From assembly GCA_027623205.1 (NCBI GenBank), contig JAQBYC010000005.1:1-64000 (forward strand): 64,000 nt of DNA, read 5' to 3'. Position numbers and translations under genes: made by a program. Under the pieces are notes generated by a model. It was not told the origin of the DNA. It ran no database searches and saw only the letters and a program-made list of their open reading frames with translations. Below, one piece after another: positions 25,635 to 34,751 of this stretch. The stretch comes from Pseudomonadota bacterium. Its GTDB lineage: Bacteria; Pseudomonadota; Alphaproteobacteria; GCA-2731375. Each line of letters begins with the position of its first letter. Within the stretch, counting starts at the first letter, position 1.

Positions 25635-26468
25635 ATGGGCAAGCAGACAGAGACCATGGAAACAGTCCTGATCACCGGCGCCGCGGGTGGCATCGGCACG
25701 CGCCTGCGTCAATTACTGAAAGGCGTCTATCCGCGATTACTTCTCAGCGACCGGGAGAGGCCCGCCGACTTGGCGGCCAACGAGGAATTCATCCCTGCCG
25801 AGCTTGCCGACATGGCGCAGATGGAAAATCTGCTGCAAGGCGTCGATGGCGTTATCCATCTGGGCGGGCGTGCCATGGAGGATGAATGGGCGGTCATCCA
25901 TCAGGCCAACATTCTAGGTTGCCACAATTTATTCGAAGCCGCGCGCCTGAATGGCACCCGCCGGGTGGTCTTCGCCTCGTCAAACCACGCCATCGGGTTC
26001 TATCCACGCCATCGCCGCATTACCGTTGACGAAAAGGTCCGCCCCGATAGCCGCTATGGCGTTTCCAAGGCCTTTGGCGAGGCCCTTGGCGCCTTCTATG
26101 CGGAGAAGTTCGGTTTGGGCGTTCTGGCTATCCGGATCGGCAATGTCGACGACTATCCGGTCGACGAACGGCGCCTGTCAATCTGGATCAGTCCGCGCGA
26201 TCTGGTGCAATTGATCCGCATTGGCCTCGAGCACCCCGGCCTACGCCATGAAATCGTCTGGGGGGCATCCGACAACGCGCGCGGTTGGTGGGATAACGAA
26301 CCGGCATACCGGCTTGGCTATCGCCCGGATGATCATGCCGAAGAGCATGCCGCACGGGCCCTGGCCGCCCAGGCCGGCCGGCCCGGCGATCCGGTTGGCG
26401 ACCATTTCCAGGGCGGTGAGTTCTGCAGCATGGAATTCTCCGGGCCGATGCCCGACGGGAAGGCATGA
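25635..26468 (+). CDS. NAD-dependent epimerase/uronate dehydrogenase-like SDR
   Basis: This 277-residue extended SDR has the cofactor motif VLITGAAGGIGTRL, an HLGG segment (VIHLGGRAMED), FASSNHAIGFYPR and the catalytic YGVSKAFGEALG (YxxxK). The SNHAIGFY and DSRYGVSKAFGE pattern is shared with uronate dehydrogenase (Udh) and close relatives, which oxidise hexuronates to lactones. An internal ATG seven codons in (METVLITG) could be the true start. Its stop overlaps the enolase-superfamily gene by four bases. Confidence 0.87.
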   Translation: MGKQTETMETVLITGAAGGIGTRLRQLLKGVYPRLLLSDRERPADLAANEEFIPAELADMAQMENLLQGVDGVIHLGGRAMEDEWAVIHQANILGCHNLFEAARLNGTRRVVFASSNHAIGFYPRHRRITVDEKVRPDSRYGVSKAFGEALGAFYAEKFGLGVLAIRIGNVDDYPVDERRLSIWISPRDLVQLIRIGLEHPGLRHEIVWGASDNARGWWDNEPAYRLGYRPDDHAEEHAARALAAQAGRPGDPVGDHFQGGEFCSMEFSGPMPDGKA

Positions 26469-27649
26469 CCGTGGCGACAATCGAAGCGGTTGATTTCTTT
26501 TACCTGCGCATGCCGGAGGTCGAAGCGATTGCCGACAACAGCCAGGATTCCCTGCTGGTTCGGGTTGCCAGCGGCAACGACGTGGGGTGGGGTGAATGCG
26601 ACGCCGCGCCCCTGGTCTCCATCGCCTCCTTCATCGCGCCCATGTCCCATGGGATCTGCCGGCCGGTTCAGGATTCCGTCCTGGGCCAACTCCTGGACAG
26701 CCCCGCGGACATTGCCCGCATCAACAAACTTGTGCGGGCCAACGGCCTCGATCTGTTGCAGACCTCGCATACCCTGGCAGGCATCGATATGGCCATGTGG
26801 GATCTGTTGGGCCGGCGCCGGGGCGAACCGGTCTGGCGCCTGCTTGGCCATGAGCAAAGCCATGGCAAGACCCCGTATGCATCGCAGCTATTCGGTGATG
26901 ATCCGGCGGAAACCCTGGCCAAGGGCAAGGCGCAACGGGACCGGGGCTTTCGCGCCGTAAAGTTCGGCTGGGGACCTTACGGACAGGGCGATGCACGAAG
27001 CGATAGGGAACATATTGCCGCCGCCCGCGAAGGCCTGGGTGAAGAGGGGATACTACTGGTCGATGCCGGCACGGTCTGGGTTGATGACCTGGAGGCCGCC
27101 AGCGCCCGCCTCGAGGCCCTCAAGACCCACCGGGCAACCTGGCTGGAAGAACCATTCATCTCCCCTGCCCTGGCCGCCTATCGCCAGTTGGCTGAATTGG
27201 CCGCGCCCTTGCGTTTGGCGGGCGGCGAAGGCGCCCATAATTTCCATATGGCGCAACAGATGATCGATTATGCCGGTATCGGTTATGTGCAGATCGACGC
27301 CGGGCGCATGGGTATCACCGATGCCAAGTCGGTTGCCGACTACGCCGCCCAGCGTGATGTCCGCTTCGTCAATCATACTTTTAATTCGCACCTCGCGCTC
27401 AGCGCCTCGTTGCAACCCTTCGCCGGACACGAAAAGGATGACATCTGCGAGTACCCGGTGGAAGCCAGGCCCCTGGCCCGCGAAATCACCCAAAGCATGA
27501 TTGAACGCGACGCCAATGGCCTGATCCGCGCGCCTGACGCCCCCGGTCTGGGTCTGGAAATTGATACCGCCGCCATGGCCCGCTATCTGGTCCAGGTCGA
27601 GATCAAGATCGATGGCGAAATGCTTTATACCACGCCCGCGTTACCGTGA
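26465..27649 (+). CDS. Mandelate racemase/muconate lactonizing enzyme family (enolase superfamily)
   Basis: This 394-residue protein shows the metal ligands of the superfamily in order: LLVDAGTVW (Asp), WLEEPF (Glu) and LAGGEGA (Glu). It also has a lysine in FRAVKFGWGP and a late histidine in VNHTFNSH. These enzymes abstract a proton next to a carboxylate, as in sugar-acid dehydratases and racemases. Beside the uronate-dehydrogenase-like gene, a sugar-acid dehydratase is attractive but unproven. It is the last gene of the plus run and overlaps the convergent permease gene by nine bases. Confidence 0.9.
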   Translation: MTVATIEAVDFFYLRMPEVEAIADNSQDSLLVRVASGNDVGWGECDAAPLVSIASFIAPMSHGICRPVQDSVLGQLLDSPADIARINKLVRANGLDLLQTSHTLAGIDMAMWDLLGRRRGEPVWRLLGHEQSHGKTPYASQLFGDDPAETLAKGKAQRDRGFRAVKFGWGPYGQGDARSDREHIAAAREGLGEEGILLVDAGTVWVDDLEAASARLEALKTHRATWLEEPFISPALAAYRQLAELAAPLRLAGGEGAHNFHMAQQMIDYAGIGYVQIDAGRMGITDAKSVADYAAQRDVRFVNHTFNSHLALSASLQPFAGHEKDDICEYPVEARPLAREITQSMIERDANGLIRAPDAPGLGLEIDTAAMARYLVQVEIKIDGEMLYTTPALP

Positions 27650-28468
27650 CCGCCGATAGAGAATCGTATAGATTCCCAGGAAAATCGAGATCATCAGCAA
27701 CGAAAATAGGGTCGAGGCCGTCCCCAGCGCGAACAGGGTCGGGCGGATACGTTGGGTCATGGAGGCGTTGATATCCAGGGGCAGCGTATTCTGGGCCCCG
27801 GCCAACAGGGTGGTCCGGGCGAATTCGTCGTAGGACAGGGTGAAACCGAACAGACCGGCGGCAACCACCCCAGGCGTGATCAGGGGGAACGTCACTTCCT
27901 TGAACACCGTCCATTCATCGGCGCCCATATCGCGTGCCGCCTCCTCCAGCCTGGAATCAAAGCGGTTGAAGACCGCCATCATCACCAGATAGCCAAACGG
28001 CAGGGCCCAGATGACATGGACCGCCAAACCGGATGTATACCAGGCCGGCGCCAGGCCCAATTGCCGCAGCAGAATGGCCATCCCCAGACTGAGTAACACG
28101 CCCGGCACCATCAGGCCGGTCAGAATAGTGTAAAACAGGACATTGGAAAAAAGAAACGACTTGCGAAAGGCCATCGCCAGCATGGTCGAAAACAGCGCCG
28201 TGAGCACCATCACCATCAAGGCCAGAATGATGGACCGGCCCATGGCCCCCTGCATGTCGCCCACCGTTGAAGGTTCCAGCAGTTTGTTCCACCAATACAG
28301 GCTGAAGCCCCGCATGGGGAACGAGGTGCCGCCGCGCTGGCCCTGAAATGACAGCACGAACATGGCGAACATGGGGCCGTAGATGAACAGCAGGAAGATT
28401 ACGTAATAGATGGAGAAGCCGGTTTTCACCCGCAACTTGCGCCAACGCTCCGGTGTCCTGCGCGCCAT
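27641..28468 (-). CDS. ABC transporter permease (PotC type)
   Basis: This 275-residue inner-membrane permease has about six helices. It carries the binding-protein-dependent transport loop EEAARDMGADEWTVFKEVTFPLITPGVVAAGLFGF, which docks on the ATPase. The N-terminus (GFSIYYVIFLLFIYGPMFAMFVLSF) is typical of PotC-like partners. It follows the PotB-type gene by 5 bases in the same operon. The ATPase is probably the one at 23214. Confidence 0.92.
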   Translation of the reverse strand: MARRTPERWRKLRVKTGFSIYYVIFLLFIYGPMFAMFVLSFQGQRGGTSFPMRGFSLYWWNKLLEPSTVGDMQGAMGRSIILALMVMVLTALFSTMLAMAFRKSFLFSNVLFYTILTGLMVPGVLLSLGMAILLRQLGLAPAWYTSGLAVHVIWALPFGYLVMMAVFNRFDSRLEEAARDMGADEWTVFKEVTFPLITPGVVAAGLFGFTLSYDEFARTTLLAGAQNTLPLDINASMTQRIRPTLFALGTASTLFSLLMISIFLGIYTILYRRSR

Positions 28469-28473
28469 TGGCG

Positions 28474-29454
28474 TTACAACTCTTTCCGGATATCGACGAC
28501 GCGCAAGATGACGACGATGCCAATAACCATGGCCAGCATCAACATCAACGCATTGACGGCGGCAAACGGATAGTTCGCGATACCGTAATAATTGAGGATC
28601 ACGGTGCCGGCGGTGGAGGTCTTGCCGCCATAGACCACGACCGCGGTGGCGAATTCACCCATAATCATGACGAAAATGAAAATCATCCCAATGGCGACGC
28701 CGGGCAGCGACATGGGACCGATTATTTCGCGGAAAATCTGAAACGGGGTGGCGCCCATGTCGGTGGCGGCTTCCAAAATGTCTTTGTCGATCTTGGCCAG
28801 CGAAAAGAACATCGGCCCGATCCCCAGCACCACATAGATCTGCACCAATGCCATGGTGTAGCCGAACTCGGAATAAAACAGAAAACTGACCGGTTCGTCG
28901 ACAATGCCGAGGCCAAGCAGGGCCTGATTGATCAGACCACGGCGGCCCAGCATGGGCAGCCAGGCCACGGCCCGGATCAAATACGAGGTCCAGAAGGGCA
29001 CCATGCACAACAGGAACAACGCCAATTGCCATTTGAAGGCCTGCACCTGCATGGCCAGAAAATAGGCGATGGGATAGCCCACGATCAGACACAGAAGCAT
29101 GGTCACGAGGGTGAAATAAACCGTGGAACCAAGCGTCCGGATAAATACGCTGGGCAGTAGGAAGCGATCCGCGTCAGGATCGAAAAAGCCCTTGGTGTAA
29201 AAATACTCCCCGTAGAATTCCAGGGAAAAGGCCGGGCTCAAACCTTGGGGCGAATTCTCCCAGAAACTGAAAATGACAATGGAGACCAGCGGGACAACCA
29301 GAAACAGGATAAGCCAGATGGCCGCGGGCGTTATCAGCCAGACCGTGGCGAAGCCTTCCTCGGTATGGCTGATCTTGGCTTGGATCGCCAGGTCATCCGG
29401 CGCGGGTTGGCCGCCGATCAAGCCTGTATGATATAATTCGCTAACTTTTGACAT
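28474..29454 (-). CDS. ABC transporter permease (PotB type)
   Basis: This 326-residue permease has a cytoplasmic N-terminal tail of about 30 residues, six or so helices (WLITPAAIWLILFLVVPLVSIVIFSF first) and the ATPase-contact loop EAATDMGATPFQIFREIIGPMSLPGVAIGMIFIF. It is paired with the PotC-type gene downstream. The binding-protein gene lies upstream beyond a terminator-like hairpin at 29485, so this gene is probably expressed at a lower level than the binding protein. Confidence 0.92.
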   Translation of the reverse strand: MSKVSELYHTGLIGGQPAPDDLAIQAKISHTEEGFATVWLITPAAIWLILFLVVPLVSIVIFSFWENSPQGLSPAFSLEFYGEYFYTKGFFDPDADRFLLPSVFIRTLGSTVYFTLVTMLLCLIVGYPIAYFLAMQVQAFKWQLALFLLCMVPFWTSYLIRAVAWLPMLGRRGLINQALLGLGIVDEPVSFLFYSEFGYTMALVQIYVVLGIGPMFFSLAKIDKDILEAATDMGATPFQIFREIIGPMSLPGVAIGMIFIFVMIMGEFATAVVVYGGKTSTAGTVILNYYGIANYPFAAVNALMLMLAMVIGIVVILRVVDIRKEL

Positions 29455-29484
29455 GCACGACCAAGATCAAATAGCGGCCTAGGG

Positions 29485-29524
29485 AAAAAAGCGGCCGGCG
29501 CGGCAAATGCCGCACCGACCGCTT
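29485..29524 (-). terminator. Intercistronic Rho-independent terminator
   Basis: On the minus strand a 16-base-pair stem (AAGCGGTCGGTGCGGC with GCCGCGCCGGCCGCTT, two G-T pairs) closes an ATTT loop and is followed by TTTTTT. It lies about 50-90 bases after the binding-protein stop and before the permease genes. Partial termination here would give more binding protein than permease. Confidence 0.85.
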
Positions 29525-29575
29525 TATTATTCCATGTCCGCTCCGAATTAGGAACGGCCTAAAGGCCGAAGATCA

Positions 29576-30862
29576 TCAGGCGGTCAGGAATTCCGTCCAC
29601 CGTTTCACCAGATAATCGTTTTCGCTCATGATGGAGTTCCACACGGCGATATTCTTGAACCGTTGTTCATAGGATCCGCCATCACGCACCGCGCCCTTCG
29701 CGACAAGCGGCGTGCCGAAGGGGTCGGGCAGTTCCTTGGCAGCCGGTTTCCCTTCGTACCAGAAGTCCCATTCATCGGCCGGCAGGCTCTTTTTGGTGTT
29801 TGCCGTGGTCGACATGTAATAGCCCTGGCGGGCGACAAAGGCGCCGGCCCAGCCATCAAGCCACCAATTGACGTATTCATAAGCCTGATCCAGTTGCTTG
29901 CCGCTGGCCTTGGCCGATATCGCCAGGGCGCCGTGCCAGCCGCGCATGCCTTCCTTGGGCGAGGCATAGATACAGGGCACGCCTTCGGCGTTCACGGCCG
30001 TCACCGCCGGCGACCACATGCTTTGCAGGACAACTTCGCCACTGACCATCAGGTTGACCGATTGGCCGAAGGTTTCCCAGAAGGCCCGGAAGTGACCTTC
30101 CTTCTTCTTCTTCGTCAGGAAGTCGACCAGGACGTCGATTTCCTTGCGGGTCATGTCGCCTTTATCGCCAAACTTGATCAGACCCAGAGCCTCGACGCCC
30201 ATGGCCGCATCCATGGCGCCAATCTGAGGCACGTTCAATAGCGCCACCCGGCCCTTGAAATCGGAACTGAACAATTCCGCCCAGCTGTCAATGGAACGCT
30301 TGGTCTCCTTCGGGTTGTAGCCCAGGGAATCGGCGTTATGCCAACCCGGCACGGCCGAAATATAGCGCGACGGCCCCTTGGTCGGTGCACCGTTTTCGTC
30401 CACCCACAATTTGTGAAACGGCGCATCGCCCTGGCCGATCTGCGAACCAGGGGTCAGTTTGCCGGTCTTGGTCAGATTCGAAACCTTGTCCCAGTCCCTG
30501 ATACGCGTGGTATCGATCGGTTGGAACACCTTGGACGGCACCATGACATCGAACATGTCAAAGTAGCATTCGGAAACTTCATACTGGTCGTTCTGGTTCA
30601 GGGTTTTGCCAAACAGAGCACCGTAGCCAAGGGCCTGGCCGCGGACAGGAAAACCCAAATCCTTGGCCGCCTTGCCCTGGATCTCGTTGATGATACTGAC
30701 GCCCAGGCCAATGCTCCGAATCGGATCGGCGGCCTGAACAATATTCGGGAAGCCGGTGATACCGCCCGCCGCCGCAATGCCCGCCGCGGTTCCCATGAAT
30801 TTCCGGCGGCTGATCTTCAACAGCGCGCCAGTCGATTTTTTATTACCGTTTTTTGCAGTCAT
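29576..30862 (-). CDS. ABC transporter extracellular substrate-binding protein (PotD-like)
   Basis: This 428-residue binding protein has a twin-arginine signal (KISRRKFMGTAAGIAAAGGITGFPNIVQA), so it may fold before export. The body fits the polyamine/iron type extracellular binding proteins (group 1), and no ligand can be named. The ATG at 30862 is chosen because it follows GGGAGGCAGGAA; the track ORF begins 12 codons earlier. The gene is divergent from the dihydropyrimidinase gene with 193 bases between them. That pairing suggests the ligand is a substrate of the hydantoinase-like enzymes. Confidence 0.92.
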   Translation of the reverse strand: MTAKNGNKKSTGALLKISRRKFMGTAAGIAAAGGITGFPNIVQAADPIRSIGLGVSIINEIQGKAAKDLGFPVRGQALGYGALFGKTLNQNDQYEVSECYFDMFDVMVPSKVFQPIDTTRIRDWDKVSNLTKTGKLTPGSQIGQGDAPFHKLWVDENGAPTKGPSRYISAVPGWHNADSLGYNPKETKRSIDSWAELFSSDFKGRVALLNVPQIGAMDAAMGVEALGLIKFGDKGDMTRKEIDVLVDFLTKKKKEGHFRAFWETFGQSVNLMVSGEVVLQSMWSPAVTAVNAEGVPCIYASPKEGMRGWHGALAISAKASGKQLDQAYEYVNWWLDGWAGAFVARQGYYMSTTANTKKSLPADEWDFWYEGKPAAKELPDPFGTPLVAKGAVRDGGSYEQRFKNIAVWNSIMSENDYLVKRWTEFLTA

Positions 30863-31055
30863 TTCCTGCCTCCCATTTGCCTGTTTGTCATGCGGCAATC
30901 ATCGCACGATCCTTGGCGGTAAATCCACGCCTTATCCATCCCTTGCTCCCGGCATCAATCCGCGGATCAAGCGCCTAGCGCAAAGCTGGTTTAATGATAC
31001 ATTAGGTTCGGAAACCGCCAAACTGAAAGTAACGGAATTATTCGGGGAGAAGGCT

Positions 31056-32525
31056 GTGACGGTCCTCATCAAAAACGGCCGCATCGTGACGGCAGCCGAC
31101 GACTATAACGCCGACATATTCATCGGCGGGGAAACGGTGTCCCTGATCGGCCGTAATCTGGAAATCGATGCGGACCATGTCATCGATGCCACCGGTAAAC
31201 TGGTGATCCCGGGCGGCGTTGATCCGCACACTCATCTGGAAATGCCGTTCGGCGGCACCACCACCTCTGATACCTTCGAAACCGGCACCCGGGCCGCGGC
31301 CTTTGGCGGCACCACGACCATCGTTGATTTCGCCATTCAGACCAAGGGCACCTCGACCCTGGAAGCCCTGGATAGCTGGCATGGCAAGGCGGCGGGACGC
31401 ACCGCCATCGACTATGGCTTTCACATGGTTATTACCGACATGCCCGAGGAACGGTTGCCGGAAATGCGCCGCCTCTCCGACGAAGGCGTCACCTCGTACA
31501 AGTTGTTCATGGCCTATCCCGGCGTCCTGCTGTCCGATGACGGCACCATATTCCGCGCCATGCGCAAGGCGGGCGAGGACGGCACCCTGGTCTGCATGCA
31601 CGCCGAAAATGGCATCGTCATTGACGAATTGGTCAAAATTGCGCTTTCAGAGGGCCATATAGAACCGAAATATCACGCCCTGACCCGCCCAACCCGCCTG
31701 GAAGCCGAAGGCGCGCACCGCGCCCTGGCCATTGCCGAGGTTGCCCGGGCGCCGGTCTATCTGGTGCATCTGAGTTGTTTTGACGCCCTGGAACAATTGC
31801 GCATGGCCCAGGCGCGCGGCGTCATGGCCCATGCCGAAACCTGCCCGCAATATTTACTGCTGGACGTGGATTGCTATGACGAGCCGGGCTTCGATGGCGC
31901 CAAATACGTGCTGACGCCGCCCCTGCGGGAAAAATGGAACCAGGCCGAGTTATGGGGCGGGCTGCGCACTTCCGCGCTGGATGTGATCTCCACCGATCAT
32001 TGCCCCTTCTGCATGCGTGACCAGAAGGCGCTTGGCCGCGATGATTTCAGCCAGATCCCCAACGGCGGCCCCGGCGTGGAAAACCGCATGAGTCTGATCT
32101 ATCACCGGGGCGTCAATCACGGCAATATCTCGCTCAACCGCTTCGTCGAACTGACCTCCACCTCGCCGGCCAAAATCTTTGGCCTGTTTCCCAAGAAGGG
32201 CACCATCGCCGTGGGCAGCGATGCCGATATCGTCGTCTTCGATCCAGACCGCGAAGAGACGATTTCCCTGCACAATCCCCACACCCACCACATGAACATC
32301 GACTACAACGCCTATGAAGGCACCAAGGTGCGCGGCTTTACCGAGACCGTGCTGTCGCGGGGCCGGGTGATCATCGACAAGGGCAATTATCTGGGCCGGC
32401 CCGGCGACGGCGCCTTCGTCAAACGCGGCCCCTACGGCGGCCTGCACGCCTCCAGCCGCGCCGCGGCCACCTCCATCGCGCTCAGCACCTCGGGCCGCCT
32501 TGGCGCGCCGGGGGCGCATCGGTAG
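31056..32525 (+). CDS. hydA: Dihydropyrimidinase / D-hydantoinase
   Basis: This cyclic amidohydrolase (489 residues) opens 5,6-dihydropyrimidines or hydantoins to N-carbamoyl amino acids. Metal-binding residues are seen in GGVDPHTHLEMPFGG, in the lysine of SYKLFMAYPG, in VYLVHLSC, in MAHAETCPQYL and in VISTDHCPF. The C-terminal IGSDADIVVFDP-like strand (AVGSDADIVVFDPDRE) is also typical. The GTG at 31056 with GGGGAGAAGG ahead is the likely start; the track ORF extends 100 codons further through the divergent promoter region. The pairing with HyuA/HyuB in the same locus suggests combined use of hydantoin-like compounds. Confidence 0.92.
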   Translation: MTVLIKNGRIVTAADDYNADIFIGGETVSLIGRNLEIDADHVIDATGKLVIPGGVDPHTHLEMPFGGTTTSDTFETGTRAAAFGGTTTIVDFAIQTKGTSTLEALDSWHGKAAGRTAIDYGFHMVITDMPEERLPEMRRLSDEGVTSYKLFMAYPGVLLSDDGTIFRAMRKAGEDGTLVCMHAENGIVIDELVKIALSEGHIEPKYHALTRPTRLEAEGAHRALAIAEVARAPVYLVHLSCFDALEQLRMAQARGVMAHAETCPQYLLLDVDCYDEPGFDGAKYVLTPPLREKWNQAELWGGLRTSALDVISTDHCPFCMRDQKALGRDDFSQIPNGGPGVENRMSLIYHRGVNHGNISLNRFVELTSTSPAKIFGLFPKKGTIAVGSDADIVVFDPDREETISLHNPHTHHMNIDYNAYEGTKVRGFTETVLSRGRVIIDKGNYLGRPGDGAFVKRGPYGGLHASSRAAATSIALSTSGRLGAPGAHR

Positions 32526-32534
32526 GCAGCCGCC

Positions 32535-33236
32535 TCAACGGCCCAGAAAATCCAGGATCCAAGCGGCGGCGGCGGCTTCATCGGTGGGCGCTTGCAGACT
32601 CTCCAGGGCGGTCTCCACGACCTCGCCGCCCATTTGATCACGGCGCATCCGGTATAGCTCGGCGGCAAAGTCCCTGGTCATTTCGGGATGGTTCTGGATG
32701 CTCAGAACGTTGGGGCCCACCGTCATGACGCCAATGGGGCAGAAGGCGCTGCCCGCCAGCACCTCGGCGCCCGGGGGCGGTGTTGTGACCTGGTCCTGAT
32801 GCGAGGCCAGCAGGGCGAGGCTTGCCAGCGGCGGGCGCATCCAATCCGCCCGGCCCACGACGTCATGCCGATGCACCCCGGCGCCCCACCCAGGGGCCTT
32901 GACCACCGTGCCGCCAAAGGCCTGGGCCACCAGCTGATGGCCAAAACAGATGCCGACCACGGGTTGCGTTTCCGCCGCCGCCCGGGTGAAGGCCTCCAAT
33001 TGGGCGATCCAATCGTCGCCGTCATAGACGCTGGCCGCGCTGCCGGTGATCAACCAGCCGTCGCAGGCATCGCCCGCCTGGGGAAATTCGCCCAGATAGC
33101 AACGGTAGGGGCGCAGTATCGGCCCGGCGCCAGCAGGCGCCAGAAATCGTTGGAACGCTTCCGTGAAAGTGCCGAAGTGAGCCGAAAATTCCGCTGCGAC
33201 CGCGCCCGCCTCAAGAATACCAATGGTCAACGTCAT
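32535..33236 (-). CDS. Class I glutamine amidotransferase-like protein (GMP synthase-like domain)
   Basis: This 233-residue GATase domain stands alone. The nucleophile elbow GICFGHQLVAQAFGG supplies the cysteine, and SIQNHPEM supplies the histidine and glutamate of the triad. Stand-alone members hydrolyse gamma-glutamyl amides or serve an unknown synthase. It is the last gene of a minus-strand run, two bases after the crotonase gene, and converges on the dihydropyrimidinase gene. Confidence 0.9.
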   Translation of the reverse strand: MTLTIGILEAGAVAAEFSAHFGTFTEAFQRFLAPAGAGPILRPYRCYLGEFPQAGDACDGWLITGSAASVYDGDDWIAQLEAFTRAAAETQPVVGICFGHQLVAQAFGGTVVKAPGWGAGVHRHDVVGRADWMRPPLASLALLASHQDQVTTPPPGAEVLAGSAFCPIGVMTVGPNVLSIQNHPEMTRDFAAELYRMRRDQMGGEVVETALESLQAPTDEAAAAAWILDFLGR

Positions 33237-33238
33237 GC

Positions 33239-34156
33239 TTAGGAATCGACCAAATTGCCCTGGTCGTCGCGGGTCTCCGGACCGCGCACGCGGGCCCGGC
33301 CATCGCCGAAGTTCTGGTCCCGGCCCGCCAGGGCAGCCTTGAGGCCCTGGTCCTTCGCCACCTGGCGGAAGGAACGCGTTCCCGGTGCCAGGTGGGCGCG
33401 GGCGTCGTTTTCCGCCGCCAGCCGCTGCAGGGTCCGCGCCCCCATCAACTCCAGCCCAAGGTTGACGATGCGTTTATTGGCGGCCAGCAGATCGGGATCG
33501 ATTTGCGCCATGCGCCCGGCCAGGCCTTCAACCTCCGCCTCCAACAGATCGGCGGGCACCGATTTCATCACCAGGCCGATTTCCACCGCTTCCGCGCCGG
33601 TGATGGTATCGCCGGTCAGCACCAGGCGCTTGGCCCACTGCGGTCCGCAATGATAGACCCACATCTGGTTCGGTAACGAGCCCAGATCACGGGCCGGGGG
33701 AAAGCCGATTACCGCGTCATCCGCCGCGATCACCATGTCGCACAGCAAGGCGATATCCGTGCCGCCGGCCAGACAATGGCCATGCACCTGGGCAATGGTG
33801 GGTTTGTGCATATCGAACAGCGCCATGCGCAGGCGCTGGCTGTATTCCAGGCGCCAGATGTCATCATCAATGGTCGGATCGGCATAGATGCCGCCGTCCC
33901 GATAGTTTCGTCCCGGCCGCCCCCCCGCGGGTGGATTGTTCAGCCCCGGTGTCAGATCGTAACCGGCGCTGAACGATGGCCCCGCGCCACGGATGATGAT
34001 GCTATGCACCGCCTTGTCGTTGTCGGCTTCCCACAGGGCGGCGTTCAATTCCTCCAACAGCGGCACCGAAAGCGCATTGCGCTTGGCGGGTCTGTTCAGG
34101 GTAATGCGGGCGCGGCCGTCCACCGCCTGGTAAATGATATGCTCGAAATCATCCAT
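33239..34156 (-). CDS. Enoyl-CoA hydratase/isomerase (crotonase) family protein
   Basis: This 305-residue crotonase fold has the oxyanion-hole strand SIIIRGAGPSFSAGYDL and the second loop AQVHGHCLAGGTDIALLCDMVIAADDAVIGFPPARDLG. An aspartate or glutamate at the usual catalytic site is not obvious, so hydratase activity is uncertain. The family also contains isomerases, hydrolases and decarboxylases. A 50-residue C-terminal tail is polar. It is followed immediately by the amidotransferase gene. Confidence 0.88.
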   Translation of the reverse strand: MDDFEHIIYQAVDGRARITLNRPAKRNALSVPLLEELNAALWEADNDKAVHSIIIRGAGPSFSAGYDLTPGLNNPPAGGRPGRNYRDGGIYADPTIDDDIWRLEYSQRLRMALFDMHKPTIAQVHGHCLAGGTDIALLCDMVIAADDAVIGFPPARDLGSLPNQMWVYHCGPQWAKRLVLTGDTITGAEAVEIGLVMKSVPADLLEAEVEGLAGRMAQIDPDLLAANKRIVNLGLELMGARTLQRLAAENDARAHLAPGTRSFRQVAKDQGLKAALAGRDQNFGDGRARVRGPETRDDQGNLVDS

Positions 34157-34186
34157 GGCGAAAACCCATACCAGGGTTGGCCCGTA

Positions 34187-34660
34187 TCAAGCCCGGCCCC
34201 GACGACCGACGGGACGCATGACCTTCAACAGCCAGAAAATGACGCAAAAGACGCCGGTCAAAATGATCAGCGCAAGCACCGCGGCCAGGCGTTTGCCAAA
34301 GGCTTCATCCAGGCTGTAGCCGGGCGCCAGCAAATAGACGCACAGGATCTGCACCGCCTGCAGCGCGGCCCCGGCGCTAAACAAAATGGCGATAAAGGTC
34401 GAACCGCGCAGCGAGGTCAGCACCATGGCCTCGACGCTGCGCTGCTGCACGATATGGGTCTGATAGGCGCGCCAGTGATAGCCGCAGAAGCCAACAATAC
34501 CGACGATCACCACGGCCCAGAGAATGGCGTTTTCATAGCTCAAGCCGTTCAGGACCAGATTGAACAGATCCTCGAACGGTTGATAGAAATACAAAAATAT
34601 CAAAACGACGATGTAGACTATGAAACCAACAAGGGTCCAGAACCATTGCCAACCACTCAT
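34187..34660 (-). CDS. Four-helix membrane protein, paralogue of 14160-14687
   Basis: This 157-residue protein has four hydrophobic helices (FWTLVGFIVYIVVLIFLYFY, ILWAVVIVGIVGFCGY, FIAILFSAGAALQAVQILCVYLL and LAAVLALIILTGVFCVIFWLL). It shares the FLYFY.PFE, VGIVG....HW and AGGTLQAV-like blocks with the protein at 14160. Function unknown. It lies 30 bases upstream of the crotonase gene in the same direction. Confidence 0.75.
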   Translation of the reverse strand: MSGWQWFWTLVGFIVYIVVLIFLYFYQPFEDLFNLVLNGLSYENAILWAVVIVGIVGFCGYHWRAYQTHIVQQRSVEAMVLTSLRGSTFIAILFSAGAALQAVQILCVYLLAPGYSLDEAFGKRLAAVLALIILTGVFCVIFWLLKVMRPVGRRGRA

Positions 34661-34751
34661 ATGCCGTCCCCTTCAACCCTTGTTCCGCGGGGCATGTTAA
34701 CTCTCTCAATGTTATTGCGATAGACCCAGGTTTTACAAAACACCGGGAAAT

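Noticed and set aside
30756-31055. N-terminal 100 residues of the dihydropyrimidinase track ORF
   Set aside because: They cover the divergent promoter and the start of the binding-protein gene; the GTG at 31056 has a good ribosome binding site and gives the normal length.
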